Below, piece after piece: positions 35,406 through 43,924 of a DNA stretch of 64,000 nt; within the stretch, counting starts at the first letter, position 1; every line of letters begins with the position of its first letter. Position numbers and translations under genes: made by a program. The DNA comes from Oceaniglobus ichthyenteri. Lineage in GTDB: Bacteria; Pseudomonadota; Alphaproteobacteria; Rhodobacterales; Rhodobacteraceae. The stretch covers positions 62,001-126,000 of the forward strand of contig NZ_QAGK01000008.1 of assembly GCF_003057885.1 (NCBI RefSeq), read 5' to 3'. The notes below the pieces were generated by a model. That model was not told the DNA's origin. It ran no database searches and worked only from the letters and a program-made list of their open reading frames with translations.

Positions 35406-36917
35406 TTATTTCTTCTTGCCAAAGCCGGAAAGACCGGGGGGCAGGCCCCCGCCGCCGCCAAGGCCCGGAAAGCCACCGCCGGGATTCATGCCGGGGGGCA
35501 AGGCACCGCCCTTGCCCATTTGCGCCTGGGCGGCTTGAATTTCGGCCTCGGAGGGCATGCCTTTGCCGCCGAACATGCCGCGCATGGCCTGTTTCAACAT
35601 GCCGCCTTTGCCCATTTTGCCCATCTTCTTCATCATGTCGCCCATCTGGCGCTGCATTTTCAGAAGTTTGTTCAGCTCGCTCACCTCAAGGCCGGCGCCT
35701 TTGGCGATGCGTTTTTTGCGGCTGGCCTGCAACAACGCGGGGTTGGCGCGCTCTTTTTTCGTCATCGATTGGATCAGGGCGATTTGGCGCTTCAGCACGC
35801 TGTCGTCAAAACCAGCGTCGGATACCTGTTTTTGCATCTTGGCCATGCCGGGCATCATGCCCATCACGCCTTCCATGCCGCCCATTTTCATCATCTGTTC
35901 AAGCTGCATCTTCAGATCGTTCATGTTGAATTGGCCCTTTTGGAACCGTTTCATCATGCGCTCGGCCTGTTCGGCCTCGATCGTGGCTTGCGCTTTTTCC
36001 ACAAGGGAGACGATATCGCCCATGCCCAGAATCCGACCCGCCACACGTTCGGGGTGGAATTCTTCGATCGCGTCCAGCTTTTCACCGATGCCGACGAATT
36101 TGATCGGCTTGCCGGTGACCGCGCGCATCGACAGGGCGGCACCGCCGCGCCCGTCGCCATCCATCCGGGTCAGAACGACGCCTGATATGCCGATGCGTTG
36201 GTCAAAGTTTTCAGCGGTATTCACCGCATCCTGGCCGGTCAGGCCATCGACCACCAACAGGGTCTCGCGCGGATTGGCGATATCGCGCACCGCTTCAACC
36301 TCGGCCATCAGGGCCTCGTCAATCGACAGGCGGCCCGCGGTGTCGAGCAGGTAGACATCATAGCCACCCATCGCGGCCTGGGTTTTGGCGCGTTTGGCGA
36401 TCTGAACCGGAGTCTGGCCTGCCACGATGGGCAAGGTATCAACGCCGATCTGTACGCCCAGCACGGCAAGTTGTTCCATCGCCGCCGGACGGTTCACATC
36501 GAGCGAGGCCATCAGCACGCGCTTGCCTTCACGCGCGGTCAGACGTTTGGCCAATTTCGCTGTGGTGGTGGTTTTGCCCGACCCTTGCAAGCCAACCATC
36601 AGGATTGGCGCAGGCGGATTGTCAATTTTCAGCTTGCCGGGGTTTTCCTCATCCCCCGCCAGGACATGCACCAGTTCATCGTGAACGATCTTGATAACCT
36701 GCTGACCCGGAGTGACAGATTTTGTCACTGCCTGACCGGTTGCCTTTTCCTGTACCGCCTTCACGAAATCGCGGGCGACAGACAGGGACACGTCCGCCTC
36801 AAGCAGGGCGATGCGCACTTCGCGCAGGGCGGTTTTTACATCGTCTTCCGACAGGGCGCCCTGTTTGTTGAGCCGGTCAAAGACGCTGGACAGGCGTTCG
36901 GACAGATTTTCAAACAT
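35406..36917 (-). CDS. ffh: Signal recognition particle protein Ffh
   Basis: A 503-residue SRP54 GTPase for co-translational membrane targeting. The N domain starts MFENLSERLSSVFDRLNKQG. The G domain has GLQGSGKTTTTAKLAKRL, DTAGRLSIDEALM and TRMDGDGRGGAALS. The M domain is methionine-rich (QLEQMMKMGGMEGVMGMMPG) and binds 4.5S RNA and signal peptides. The C-terminus is Gly/Pro-rich. ATG 36917 was chosen from the conserved N-terminus; the long in-frame extension was rejected. The 4.5S RNA gene is not seen nearby. Confidence 0.96.
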   Translation of the reverse strand: MFENLSERLSSVFDRLNKQGALSEDDVKTALREVRIALLEADVSLSVARDFVKAVQEKATGQAVTKSVTPGQQVIKIVHDELVHVLAGDEENPGKLKIDNPPAPILMVGLQGSGKTTTTAKLAKRLTAREGKRVLMASLDVNRPAAMEQLAVLGVQIGVDTLPIVAGQTPVQIAKRAKTQAAMGGYDVYLLDTAGRLSIDEALMAEVEAVRDIANPRETLLVVDGLTGQDAVNTAENFDQRIGISGVVLTRMDGDGRGGAALSMRAVTGKPIKFVGIGEKLDAIEEFHPERVAGRILGMGDIVSLVEKAQATIEAEQAERMMKRFQKGQFNMNDLKMQLEQMMKMGGMEGVMGMMPGMAKMQKQVSDAGFDDSVLKRQIALIQSMTKKERANPALLQASRKKRIAKGAGLEVSELNKLLKMQRQMGDMMKKMGKMGKGGMLKQAMRGMFGGKGMPSEAEIQAAQAQMGKGGALPPGMNPGGGFPGLGGGGGLPPGLSGFGKKK

Positions 36918-37150
36918 GGCGCGCGGTCCTTTGCGTGCGGTAAACGGATGGTTTGCATATGGGGCAAACCCTTGGGGTCTTGAAGGGCGAAGGCCCAAAC
37001 GAAATATGCCCCCACGGGCGCAACGCGCTGGTGGGGGGCGATCCTTGCGCTGTGGCAAGGACCGGAAGACACGACAGACTCCCGGAGTTGGGATGGTGGT
37101 TATGCGCCCGAGCCGTCAAAGTCAAGGGCGCAGGCAGGTTGCGGTTTTGC

Positions 37151-37180
37151 AAAAGAAAGGGGCGCCGCAGTGGGCGCCCC
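37151..37180 (-). terminator. Terminator of the duplicated-motif secreted protein gene
   Basis: On the minus strand: GGGGCGCC-CACTGC-GGCGCCCC followed by TTTCTTTT, 20 bases after the stop at 37200. The remaining 230 bases up to ffh contain only a short hairpin (CCTTGC/GCAAGG, 37043-37060) and no gene that I can support. Confidence 0.85.
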
Positions 37181-37199
37181 AATCCGGAAGAGACCTTGA

Positions 37200-37691
37200 T
37201 TATTTCGAGCTGTCTGCAAAGTCACGCTTGGTTTGCATTACGACCAGTTCGGCAGTTGTATAGTCAACCGGGTTAACACCCAGTAAGGCGGCCAACTGTG
37301 CCTTGCCGGGGGAAACCGAGCCGCGGTCGCTGGCAGTGTTGTTCACCACGTCCTTGCTCAGCTGTGCGATCAGGAAATCGTCACCTTCGTGAATGGCGCG
37401 TTCCAACAGAATGGCACGTCCGGTTGCATCGGGGGAAGTGCTTGAGGTTGAAAACCGCTCTTGTCCGGCTGATTTCAGGATCTGTTCGGCCTTGAAGTTA
37501 CCAGCCACACCGCCTTCGCGCCGGGCTTGGTCCAGCTGAACCAACTGTGCCAGGCTCAGGGTGCCCGGTTCAACGCCAAGGGTGCGTGACAGTTGCGCCG
37601 TACCGGCGTTGACGTTTTGTGCAACAGCAGGAAGCGCCACGGCAGAGGCGGCGGCAACGGCGATGGCGGCGATGAATGTGTTCAGTTTCAT
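37200..37691 (-). CDS. Secreted protein with an internal 29-residue duplication
   Basis: A 163-residue protein with a clear signal peptide (MKLNTFIAAIAVAAASAVAL, cut after AVA-Q near residue 25). Residues 31-59 and 130-158 align without gaps, with 11 identities, on the pattern AQL---LGV-P-----A-LV----R. The segment between carries an RAILLERAIHEGDDFLIAQL helix. I know no named domain. It is probably periplasmic. It is monocistronic with its own terminator, and the 463 bases upstream are non-coding. Confidence 0.72.
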   Translation of the reverse strand: MKLNTFIAAIAVAAASAVALPAVAQNVNAGTAQLSRTLGVEPGTLSLAQLVQLDQARREGGVAGNFKAEQILKSAGQERFSTSSTSPDATGRAILLERAIHEGDDFLIAQLSKDVVNNTASDRGSVSPGKAQLAALLGVNPVDYTTAELVVMQTKRDFADSSK

Positions 37692-38154
37692 GGTCTTATC
37701 TTTCTATCATGACTGGGCATATGGCCCGGTGGGTTATCATTATGGCGGTGGGGGCGTTTGGCTGTTGACCCGGTCGCCGTCTGTGATGAACATTTAGGTG
37801 GGTGCTGTGGCGAACGTAATGGCCGAAAATTAACGGTGCTATGTGCGCAAATGCACATCACAAAGTTTCGACCGCCCGTAACAGGCATGTGGACCAGCAA
37901 AACAAGGGTTTCGGCCCTGTTCAGGTGACCGGATCACGGCAGGCGTGACAGGAATTTCCGCGAATGTTTCATTGCAGAGAAATACCGACCCCTTGAAAAA
38001 ATTATTTTGAAACAAAGGCTAACGCCGCTGTGATGTCGCGCGATCCAGTGTGAGGGATGCGCCGCGTTATCCCCCAGTGCGGCAACTGCGCCTTGCACCG
38101 ATGGGCAAAATACCGTCTCGTGTGCGGCGAAGGTTCAGGGGTGCGCGGTAAAGT
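37692..38154. other. 463-base non-coding interval
   Basis: This separates the divergent secreted-protein gene and the LysR gene. It is locally AT-richer (around 37990-38020: TTGAAAAAATTATTTTGAAA), which could hold promoters, but I see no well-spaced -35/-10 pair and no convincing open frame. GGCATATGGCCCG near 37716 and the tract GTGCGCAAATGCACATCAC near 37843 are partial palindromes that might be operators; this is weak. Confidence 0.4.
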
Positions 38155-39039
38155 ATGTCAATCAACACTTGGGATGAAATCCGCACCGCGTATCACGTGG
38201 CACGGTTGGGCACGGTCAGCGGTGCGGCGGATGCGTTGGGGGTGCACCACGCCACGGTGATCCGCCACATCGACGCGCTTGAGGCGCAGTTGGGCGTGAA
38301 ACTGTTTCAACGCCACGCGCGCGGATACACCGCGACCGAGGCGGGCGTTGATCTGTTGCAGGTCGCGCAGGCGACGGATGATCAGTTCACGCAACTGGCC
38401 GGGCGCATTCGCGGTCAGGGCTCATCGGTGACCGGCGAATTGGTGGTGACATCGGTTGCAACCCTGTCGCGTGCGCTGACCCCGGTATTGGCCGGGTTTC
38501 AGGCCGAACATCCGGGCCTGGTGGTGCGGTTTCTGACTGATGAACGTGTGTTTCGTCTGGAATACGGTGAGGCCCATGTGGCGATTCGCGCCGGTTCGGC
38601 CCCCGACGAGGCCGATAATGTGGTGCAGCCATTTCTGGCCAATCCATTCGGTCTGTATGCAAGCAATGGCTACGCCCGCAAATATGGCGTGCCCCGCGAT
38701 GATTCAGAGCTGGCGCAGCATCGTTTTGTCGTCACCGACAATATGGATTCAAAAGCGCCGTTTTACCGATGGTTGTTTGACCGCGTGCCGCCCGCCTGTT
38801 TGACCTATCGCGCGTCAGACGGGCGGGTGATCAGGGATGCAATGCAGGCGGGGGCGGGAATCGGGTTTTTATCGAGTTATGAGGCGGCGCTGACCCCGGA
38901 ACTGGTGCAGATCATGGCGCCGCGCCCCGAATGGACGGCGCAACTGTGGCTTGTCACCCATGTCGATCTGCACCGCACGATGAAGGTGCAGAGTTTTCTG
39001 ACCTATCTCAAGGATGCGGCCAAGGGGTGGTCGGCCTGA
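38155..39039 (+). CDS. LysR-family transcriptional regulator
   Basis: A 294-residue regulator. The winged helix-turn-helix is at residues about 5-62 (HVARLGTVSGAADALGVHHATVIRHIDALE). The effector domain starts GELVVTSVATLSRALTPVLAGF and contains IRDAMQAGAGIGFLSSYEA. Unusually, the gene runs in the same direction as the exporter it touches (stop/start TGATG at 39037-39041), so it is probably co-transcribed with it rather than divergent. The target is unknown; control of the exporter is the natural guess. Confidence 0.88.
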   Translation: MSINTWDEIRTAYHVARLGTVSGAADALGVHHATVIRHIDALEAQLGVKLFQRHARGYTATEAGVDLLQVAQATDDQFTQLAGRIRGQGSSVTGELVVTSVATLSRALTPVLAGFQAEHPGLVVRFLTDERVFRLEYGEAHVAIRAGSAPDEADNVVQPFLANPFGLYASNGYARKYGVPRDDSELAQHRFVVTDNMDSKAPFYRWLFDRVPPACLTYRASDGRVIRDAMQAGAGIGFLSSYEAALTPELVQIMAPRPEWTAQLWLVTHVDLHRTMKVQSFLTYLKDAAKGWSA

Positions 39040-39944
39040 TGTGGGCGCGGTTGGGCCCGGCAGAGCGGGGGCATCTGGCGATGTTGCTGTTTTCCGCACT
39101 GGTGGCAGGATCGTTTTCATTGGGCGCGCTTGCCGCCAATGAAATTTCGCCATTGGCGCTTACCGCAGTGCGATTCGTTCTGGCCTCGGCGGTGGTTGGG
39201 GGTATTGCCGCCGCCACCACGGGAATTTCCCGGTCTGCCTTTCGGGCGCCATGGCGATTCGTGGTTCTGGGCAGCATGTTCGCCATTTATTTCGTTCTGA
39301 TGTTCGAAGGGCTGAAAACCGCGCCGCCAGTGTCGGCATCGGCGGTTTTTACCCTGACGCCGGTTCTGGCGGCCGGATTTGGTTGGTTACTGTTGCGCCA
39401 AATCACCGATGGCTGGACCGCCGCGGCCCTGTTGATCGGGGCGGTCGGGGCGCTGTGGGTTATCTTTCGCGGCGATGTTTCGGCGATACTGCATCTTGAG
39501 ATTGGCCGTGGCGAGGCGATATATTTCATCGGCTGTGTGGCCCATGCCGCCTATATTCCGATGGTGCGCAAACTGAACCGGGGTGAACCGGCATTCGTGT
39601 TTGTGTTTGGCATGCTGGTGGCGGCAACCCTTGTTTTGCTGGTGATTGCTGCGCCGCAGCTTTGGCAAACAGATTGGCGCAATCTGGCGCCGATTGTCTG
39701 GATCACCATCGTTTATACCGCAGTGTTTGCCAGCGCGGCGACCTTTGTTTTGTTACAGTATGCGGCGCTGCGCCTGCCGGCATCCAACGTCATGGCATAC
39801 ACTTATCTGACCCCCGGCTGGGTGATTCTATGGGAGGTGTTTTTGCACGGAACCATGCCGCAGCTGCAAATTATCGGCGGGTTTGCGCTGACTGCACTTG
39901 CAATTATCATGCTTCTGAAGAAAAAGGGGACAAGAGCGCGCTGA
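39039..39944 (+). CDS. EamA-family (DMT) exporter
   Basis: A 301-residue protein with about ten hydrophobic segments. It starts MWARLGPAERGHLAMLLFSA, with AALRLPASNVMAYTYLTPGW in the second EamA repeat and a C-terminal KKKGTRAR tail. Its start overlaps the LysR stop by one base. It is distinct from the EamA gene at 2048. The substrate is unknown. Confidence 0.85.
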   Translation: MWARLGPAERGHLAMLLFSALVAGSFSLGALAANEISPLALTAVRFVLASAVVGGIAAATTGISRSAFRAPWRFVVLGSMFAIYFVLMFEGLKTAPPVSASAVFTLTPVLAAGFGWLLLRQITDGWTAAALLIGAVGALWVIFRGDVSAILHLEIGRGEAIYFIGCVAHAAYIPMVRKLNRGEPAFVFVFGMLVAATLVLLVIAAPQLWQTDWRNLAPIVWITIVYTAVFASAATFVLLQYAALRLPASNVMAYTYLTPGWVILWEVFLHGTMPQLQIIGGFALTALAIIMLLKKKGTRAR

Positions 39945-40050
39945 AATTGATTTAATATACTGGTGTCCGCTTTTGGATGCCGTTATGCTATTATCGAATT
40001 CAGCGTAACATGATTTACAAGTCTCAACTTGAGAATTTGGTGAGGGCCCA

Positions 40051-40623
40051 ATGAAAATTTCGAACATTATTTCTACTGCAACCGCTGGCGTATTCGCGCT
40101 GGGCATGTCGGTATCTGCCGCAGCCGCCGAAAGCTGTGTCATCGTGTTGCCATTCGAATTCAACAGCGCAGCAGTATCGACGATCAACAAGGGTTTGTTG
40201 GACGTGATCCGTGCGAAATACAATGGCACAACCGTTGATCTGGCCGGGCACACCGATGCCGTAGGCAGCGCCGCCGTCAACCTGAACCTGTCAAAGCGCC
40301 GGGCACAGACCGTTGATGATTACCTCACAAACGGTACTTCGATCACCGTCAACAACGTAACCGGTTTCGGCAAGAGCCAGCTCAAGGTTGCGGATTCCGG
40401 ACCCAACCAATTGAACCGTCGCGTTGAAGTGACAGTTTACGATTGTAACGCCGCCGACTTTAACGGTCGTGGTGACTCGCTTGGTTCGCTTGGCAATGCG
40501 GGTACTTTGGCCGCGCTGGTTGGTGGTATCCTGATCATCGGCGCAATTGGCGATGGCAGCAGCAGCACCACAACAACGACAACCACTTCTGCCGCTGCTG
40601 GCAGCGGTGTCGGCAACAAGTAA
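40051..40623 (+). CDS. OmpA-domain secreted or outer-envelope protein
   Basis: A 190-residue protein. The signal peptide (residues 1-27, ends SVSAAAA) is followed by an OmpA_C peptidoglycan-binding domain with LAGHTDAVGSAAVNLNLSKR and NQLNRRVEV. C31 and C133 (in ESCVIV and VYDCNAAD) could form a disulfide. After residue 145 come a hydrophobic stretch (TLAALVGGILIIGAIG) and a Thr/Ser-rich tail with seven consecutive threonines. A strong terminator follows. The tail is unusual for the family. Confidence 0.8.
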   Translation: MKISNIISTATAGVFALGMSVSAAAAESCVIVLPFEFNSAAVSTINKGLLDVIRAKYNGTTVDLAGHTDAVGSAAVNLNLSKRRAQTVDDYLTNGTSITVNNVTGFGKSQLKVADSGPNQLNRRVEVTVYDCNAADFNGRGDSLGSLGNAGTLAALVGGILIIGAIGDGSSSTTTTTTTSAAAGSGVGNK

Positions 40624-40643
40624 GACTTGGATCTTTGTAAGAA

Positions 40644-40676
40644 GGGCGGCGCTTGGGATCAGGCGCCGCCCTTTTT
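40644..40676 (+). terminator. Terminator after the OmpA-domain gene
   Basis: A 9-bp perfect stem GGGCGGCGC (40644-40652) / GCGCCGCCC (40663-40671), a 10-base loop, then TTTTT. Its right half lies inside the last codons of the convergent arsR-type gene, which stops at 40659. Confidence 0.88.
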
Positions 40677-41024
40677 CGTTTCCGGCGCGGCGATAATCGT
40701 GGGCGGTGCAAGCTCTTGTTCAAGAAATTTCTCGAACGCTTCCAGATTGACCGCTTCAAACTGCCCAAAACTCTGCATCCAGATTGAGGCATCGCGCAGG
40801 GCGTCGGGCTCTAGCTTGCACCATTTTACACGGCCGCGCTTTTCCTGGGTGATCAACCCGGCGGCGGCCAGAACGCCCAGATGCTTTGATATCGCGGCAA
40901 GCGATGTTTCAAACGGGTGCGCCACATCGGTGACGGCCATGTCATCTTCCAGCAGCATGTGCAGGATCGCCCGACGAGTCGGATCTGCAAGGGCGGCGAA
41001 TATGATGTCGAGTGTGGGGGCCAT
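40659..41024 (-). CDS. ArsR-family helix-turn-helix regulator
   Basis: A 121-residue regulator. It has IFAALADPTRRAILHMLLED, then VAHPFETSLAAISKHLGVLA (recognition helix) and the wing LITQEKRGRVKWCKLEP. There is no ELxCxC metal site, so metal sensing is doubtful; it resembles the SRPBCC-associated ArsR regulators. It is divergent from the ATP synthase operon, and its last codons overlap the OmpA-gene terminator. Confidence 0.85.
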   Translation of the reverse strand: MAPTLDIIFAALADPTRRAILHMLLEDDMAVTDVAHPFETSLAAISKHLGVLAAAGLITQEKRGRVKWCKLEPDALRDASIWMQSFGQFEAVNLEAFEKFLEQELAPPTIIAAPETKKGGA

Positions 41025-41194
41025 CGTGCTGTGGTGCCAGCAGGCCAGACAATCGTCAACCGTTTGGTTGAATATGCTCCGGTGACTGAATCCGGGGGAT
41101 TGACGGGTGCGGCCGGTAGAGCCGTTTTTCCCACCCCAAGGAATCTATAGTGTTATCAATATCTTATCGGTATTTGCCGCACTGCCGCATTCGC

Positions 41195-41223
41195 TTGACT
41201 CGGGGCGCGCGCGTTTCTAGTGT
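41195..41223 (+). promoter_or_regulatory. Probable sigma70 promoter of the F0 ATP synthase operon
   Basis: TTGACT at 41195-41200, a 17-base spacer and TAGTGT at 41218-41223. It lies 29 bases before the atpI start codon. The -10 matches consensus at only some positions, but the spacing is ideal. Confidence 0.45.
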
Positions 41224-41251
41224 CCGCGCAACCACCGAACGGGAGTTCACC

Positions 41252-41593
41252 TTGGAGGATGATCCGCACACCGCCCGCTTGAAGACGCTGGAAGACCGGA
41301 TCGCCGCCGCGAAAAAGGCAAACGCCCCGCCGGAACGTGCGGATGAAAATTATTCCATGGCCAATACGGCCTGGCGAATGGTGATCGAACTTGTGGCCGG
41401 TCTTGGGATCGGTTTTGGCATCGGATACGGGTTGGACGTGCTGTTTGGCACCATCCCGATATTCATGCTGGTATTTATGGGTCTGGGGCTTGCCGCCGGC
41501 GTCAAAACGATGATGCGAACGGCGAAAGAGCTTCAGGATAAAGCGATAAGCGCGGCGGGAACGGACCCGGACGCCGAAGATAAAGGGAACTAG
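41252..41593 (+). CDS. atpI: ATP synthase accessory protein AtpI
   Basis: A 113-residue protein with a charged N-terminus ([20 protein letters not shown]) and two helices ([20 protein letters not shown] and [19 protein letters not shown]). It assists c-ring assembly and may handle Mg2+. The start is assigned to TTG 41252, which has GGGAG 6 bases upstream; the longer in-frame reading begins inside the promoter region. It is first in the F0 operon, 2 bases before atpB. Confidence 0.85.
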   Translation: MEDDPHTARLKTLEDRIAAAKKANAPPERADENYSMANTAWRMVIELVAGLGIGFGIGYGLDVLFGTIPIFMLVFMGLGLAAGVKTMMRTAKELQDKAISAAGTDPDAEDKGN

Positions 41594-41595
41594 GC

Positions 41596-42342
41596 ATGGC
41601 AGCCGAAGGCGGAAACGGCATCAGCATCAAGCCGATGGAACAGTTCAAGGTCACGCCATTGTTTGGCGATGGCGATGTGGGCATGTTCACCATTACCAAC
41701 GTGACATTCTGGTTGTTCCTGGCCGTTGTCGCCGTGACGCTTTTGATGGTTCTGACCACGCGCGGCCGCACGGTTGTGCCGGACCGGGGCCAATCGGTTG
41801 CCGAGCTGGCCTATGGCTTTGTCTATAAAATGGTCGAAGACGTCGCCGGCAAAGAAGGCGTGCGGTATTTCCCGTATATCATGACTTTGTTCATGTTCAT
41901 CGTTTGCGCCAACTTTCTGGGCCTGATCCCGATGTCCTTTACCACCACCAGCCATATTGCGGTGACCGCGGTTCTGGCTTTGGCGGTGTTCATTTCGGTG
42001 ACGGTTATCGGTTTTGTCAAGAATGGCACGGCGTTCCTGGGCCTGTTCTGGGTCAGCTCGGCGCCTTTGGTGCTGCGCCCGATTCTGGCAATCATCGAAC
42101 TCATTTCTTATTTCGTGCGTCCGGTCAGCCACTCGGTACGTTTGGCCGGTGCGATCCTGGCAGGCCACGCCGTTATCAAGGTTTTCGCAGGCTTCGCCGT
42201 GTTCGGTGCGATTGCGCCGCTGGCGATCTTGGGCATGGTCGGGATTTACGCACTTGAGGTCGTGGTGGCCGCCGTACAGGCCTATGTGTTCACCATCCTG
42301 ACCTGTGTGTATCTCAAGGATGCATTGCACCCGTCACACTAA
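41596..42342 (+). CDS. atpB: ATP synthase F0 subunit a
   Basis: A 248-residue membrane subunit forming the proton half-channels. The essential arginine region is [20 protein letters not shown], and the C-terminus is [19 protein letters not shown]. Five to six helices. It lies between atpI and atpE. The 95 bases after it hold two tandem hairpins. Confidence 0.96.
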   Translation: MAAEGGNGISIKPMEQFKVTPLFGDGDVGMFTITNVTFWLFLAVVAVTLLMVLTTRGRTVVPDRGQSVAELAYGFVYKMVEDVAGKEGVRYFPYIMTLFMFIVCANFLGLIPMSFTTTSHIAVTAVLALAVFISVTVIGFVKNGTAFLGLFWVSSAPLVLRPILAIIELISYFVRPVSHSVRLAGAILAGHAVIKVFAGFAVFGAIAPLAILGMVGIYALEVVVAAVQAYVFTILTCVYLKDALHPSH

Positions 42343-42364
42343 TTAACAAACAACGAACCTGTTT

Positions 42365-42395
42365 CGTTGCACGCAACGCCGGGCCAAACGGCCCG
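42365..42395 (+). promoter_or_regulatory. Tandem hairpins in the atpB-atpE spacer
   Basis: First stem CGTTGC (42365-42370) / GCAACG (42373-42378), with a 2-base gap in a tight loop. Second stem CGGGCC (42380-42385) / GGCCCG (42390-42395) with loop AAAC. There is no U-tract, so termination is unlikely. It is 42 bases before the atpE start and may stabilise or enhance translation of atpE mRNA. Confidence 0.6.
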
Positions 42396-42437
42396 ACATA
42401 CGATCAACACGAAAATTCCATCGTAAGGAGAGAAGAC

Positions 42438-42674
42438 ATGGAAGGCGATATCGCACAAATGGGTCAGTTCATCGGCGCAGGCCTGGCCGCCATCGGTTCC
42501 GGCCTGGCTGCACTGGGTGTGGGCAACGTTGCTGCCAATTTCCTGGCAGGCGCATTGCGCAACCCGTCGGCTGCTGCCGCTCAGACCGCGACCTTGTTCA
42601 TCGGCATCGCATTTGCAGAAGCTCTGGGGATCTTCTCGTTCCTCGTTGCCCTTCTGTTGATGTTCGCTGTCTAA
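42438..42674 (+). CDS. atpE: ATP synthase F0 subunit c
   Basis: A 78-residue hairpin of two helices. The helix 1 repeat is [18 protein letters not shown], the polar loop is [10 protein letters not shown], and the proton-carrying glutamate is in [17 protein letters not shown]. The glutamate (not aspartate) is usual for Rhodobacteraceae. AAGGAG precedes the start. The gene is followed 75 bases later by the b' gene. Confidence 0.97.
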   Translation: MEGDIAQMGQFIGAGLAAIGSGLAALGVGNVAANFLAGALRNPSAAAAQTATLFIGIAFAEALGIFSFLVALLLMFAV

Positions 42675-42749
42675 GCCAGCTTAATCCTTACGGCCGGGTG
42701 GGGGCACGCCCCCGCCCGGTGTGAATTTTAAGGTTTTGAGGGGGACGTG

Positions 42750-43271
42750 ATGGCGACCGAAACAGTTGGAGAAGAAATAGAAGCGGGCATGCCGCAGCTG
42801 GATTTCTCCACATTCCCAAACCAGATTTTCTGGTTGGTCGTAGCATTGTTTGCGATCTATTATATTCTGTCGCGCATCGCTTTGCCGCGCATCGGGTCGG
42901 TTCTGGCCGAACGTCAGGGCACGATCACCAACGACATCGCCGCGGCGGAAGAGTTGAAGCTGAGGGCGGTCGGGGCTGAAAAAGCCTATGACAAGGCGCT
43001 GGCCGATGCCCGTGCCGAAGCAAACAAGATTGTCGCCGCGGCCAAGGCCGATATTCAGGCGGATCTTGATGTGGCGATTGAAAAGGCCGACGCCGAAATT
43101 GCCGCCAAATCCGCCGAGTCGGAAAAGGCGATAAACGAAATTCGGGCAGGCGCGATGGAAAGCATCGAAGCCGTGGCCAAGGATACGGCCGAGGCGATTG
43201 TAAGCGCCTTGGGTGGTTCCTCTGAAAAAGCGGCCATCGACAGCGCCGTTCAAAACCGGCTGAAAGGGTGA
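42750..43271 (+). CDS. atpF': ATP synthase F0 subunit b'
   Basis: A 173-residue peripheral-stalk subunit. The membrane helix is [20 protein letters not shown] (about residues 27-46), followed by a long coiled coil beginning [20 protein letters not shown]. Two b-type genes in a row (b', then b) is the arrangement of photosynthetic and many other alphaproteobacteria. GAGGGG precedes ATG 42750. Confidence 0.93.
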   Translation: MATETVGEEIEAGMPQLDFSTFPNQIFWLVVALFAIYYILSRIALPRIGSVLAERQGTITNDIAAAEELKLRAVGAEKAYDKALADARAEANKIVAAAKADIQADLDVAIEKADAEIAAKSAESEKAINEIRAGAMESIEAVAKDTAEAIVSALGGSSEKAAIDSAVQNRLKG

Positions 43272-43276
43272 GCGCG

Positions 43277-43837
43277 ATGAAAAAACTCACACTCACCTTG
43301 GGCGCGGCCACCTTGGCCAGCCCGGCATTGGCCGCGTCGGGGCCGTTCTTCAGCCTTGGCAACAGCGATTTCGTTGTGTCGATTGCGTTCATTCTGTTCA
43401 TCGGCATTTTGGTATATTTCAAAGTGCCGCGCACGATCATGTCGATGCTGGACAAACGCGCCGAGGGCATTCAGGCCAACCTGAGCGAAGCCCGCACCCT
43501 GCGCGAAGAGGCGCAGACCCTGCTTGCCTCGTATGAGCGCAAGCAGAACGAGGTCAAGGAACAGGCCGACAGGATCGTCGCCGCCGCCAAGGACGAGGCG
43601 GAATCCGCCGCGACCAAAGCCCGCGCCGATCTGGAACATGCGATTCAGCGCCGGTTGAAAGCCGCTGAAGAGCAGATTGAGTCAGCCCAGGCTGACGCGG
43701 TGAAAGAAGTGCGAGACCGTGCCATTCAGGTGGCCGTTGCCGCAGCGGCCGATGTGTTGGCCAAGGATATGGACAGCGCCCGCGCTGCCGCTTTGATCGA
43801 CAGTTCGATTGAAACGGTTCAGGCGAAACTGCACTGA
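43277..43837 (+). CDS. atpF: ATP synthase F0 subunit b
   Basis: A 186-residue subunit. An N-terminal signal-like segment (LTLGAATLASPALAASG) precedes the helix FVVSIAFILFIGILVYFKVP, then a coiled coil with RAEGIQANLSEARTLREEAQ. It forms the stator stalk with b'. The start ATG 43277 lies 5 bases after the b' stop. F1 genes (atpHAGDC) are elsewhere. Confidence 0.94.
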   Translation: MKKLTLTLGAATLASPALAASGPFFSLGNSDFVVSIAFILFIGILVYFKVPRTIMSMLDKRAEGIQANLSEARTLREEAQTLLASYERKQNEVKEQADRIVAAAKDEAESAATKARADLEHAIQRRLKAAEEQIESAQADAVKEVRDRAIQVAVAAAADVLAKDMDSARAAALIDSSIETVQAKLH

Positions 43838-43861
43838 TCCAAAAGCGATGGAATGAAAATT

Positions 43862-43891
43862 GGCCCGGGCTGCAAAGCGCCGGGCCTTTTT
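43862..43891 (+). terminator. Terminator of the F0 operon
   Basis: Stem GGCCCGG (43862-43868) / CCGGGCC (43880-43886) with an 11-base loop, then TTTTT. It lies 24 bases after the atpF stop. Confidence 0.85.
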
Positions 43892-43924
43892 ATGTCTGCC
43901 GATCTGGCGGTGCTCTGAAGTGTT

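Noticed and set aside
34805-35929. 374-residue plus-strand open frame opposite GNAT and ffh
   Set aside because: Antisense to two well-supported genes; no domain and no ribosome-binding site.
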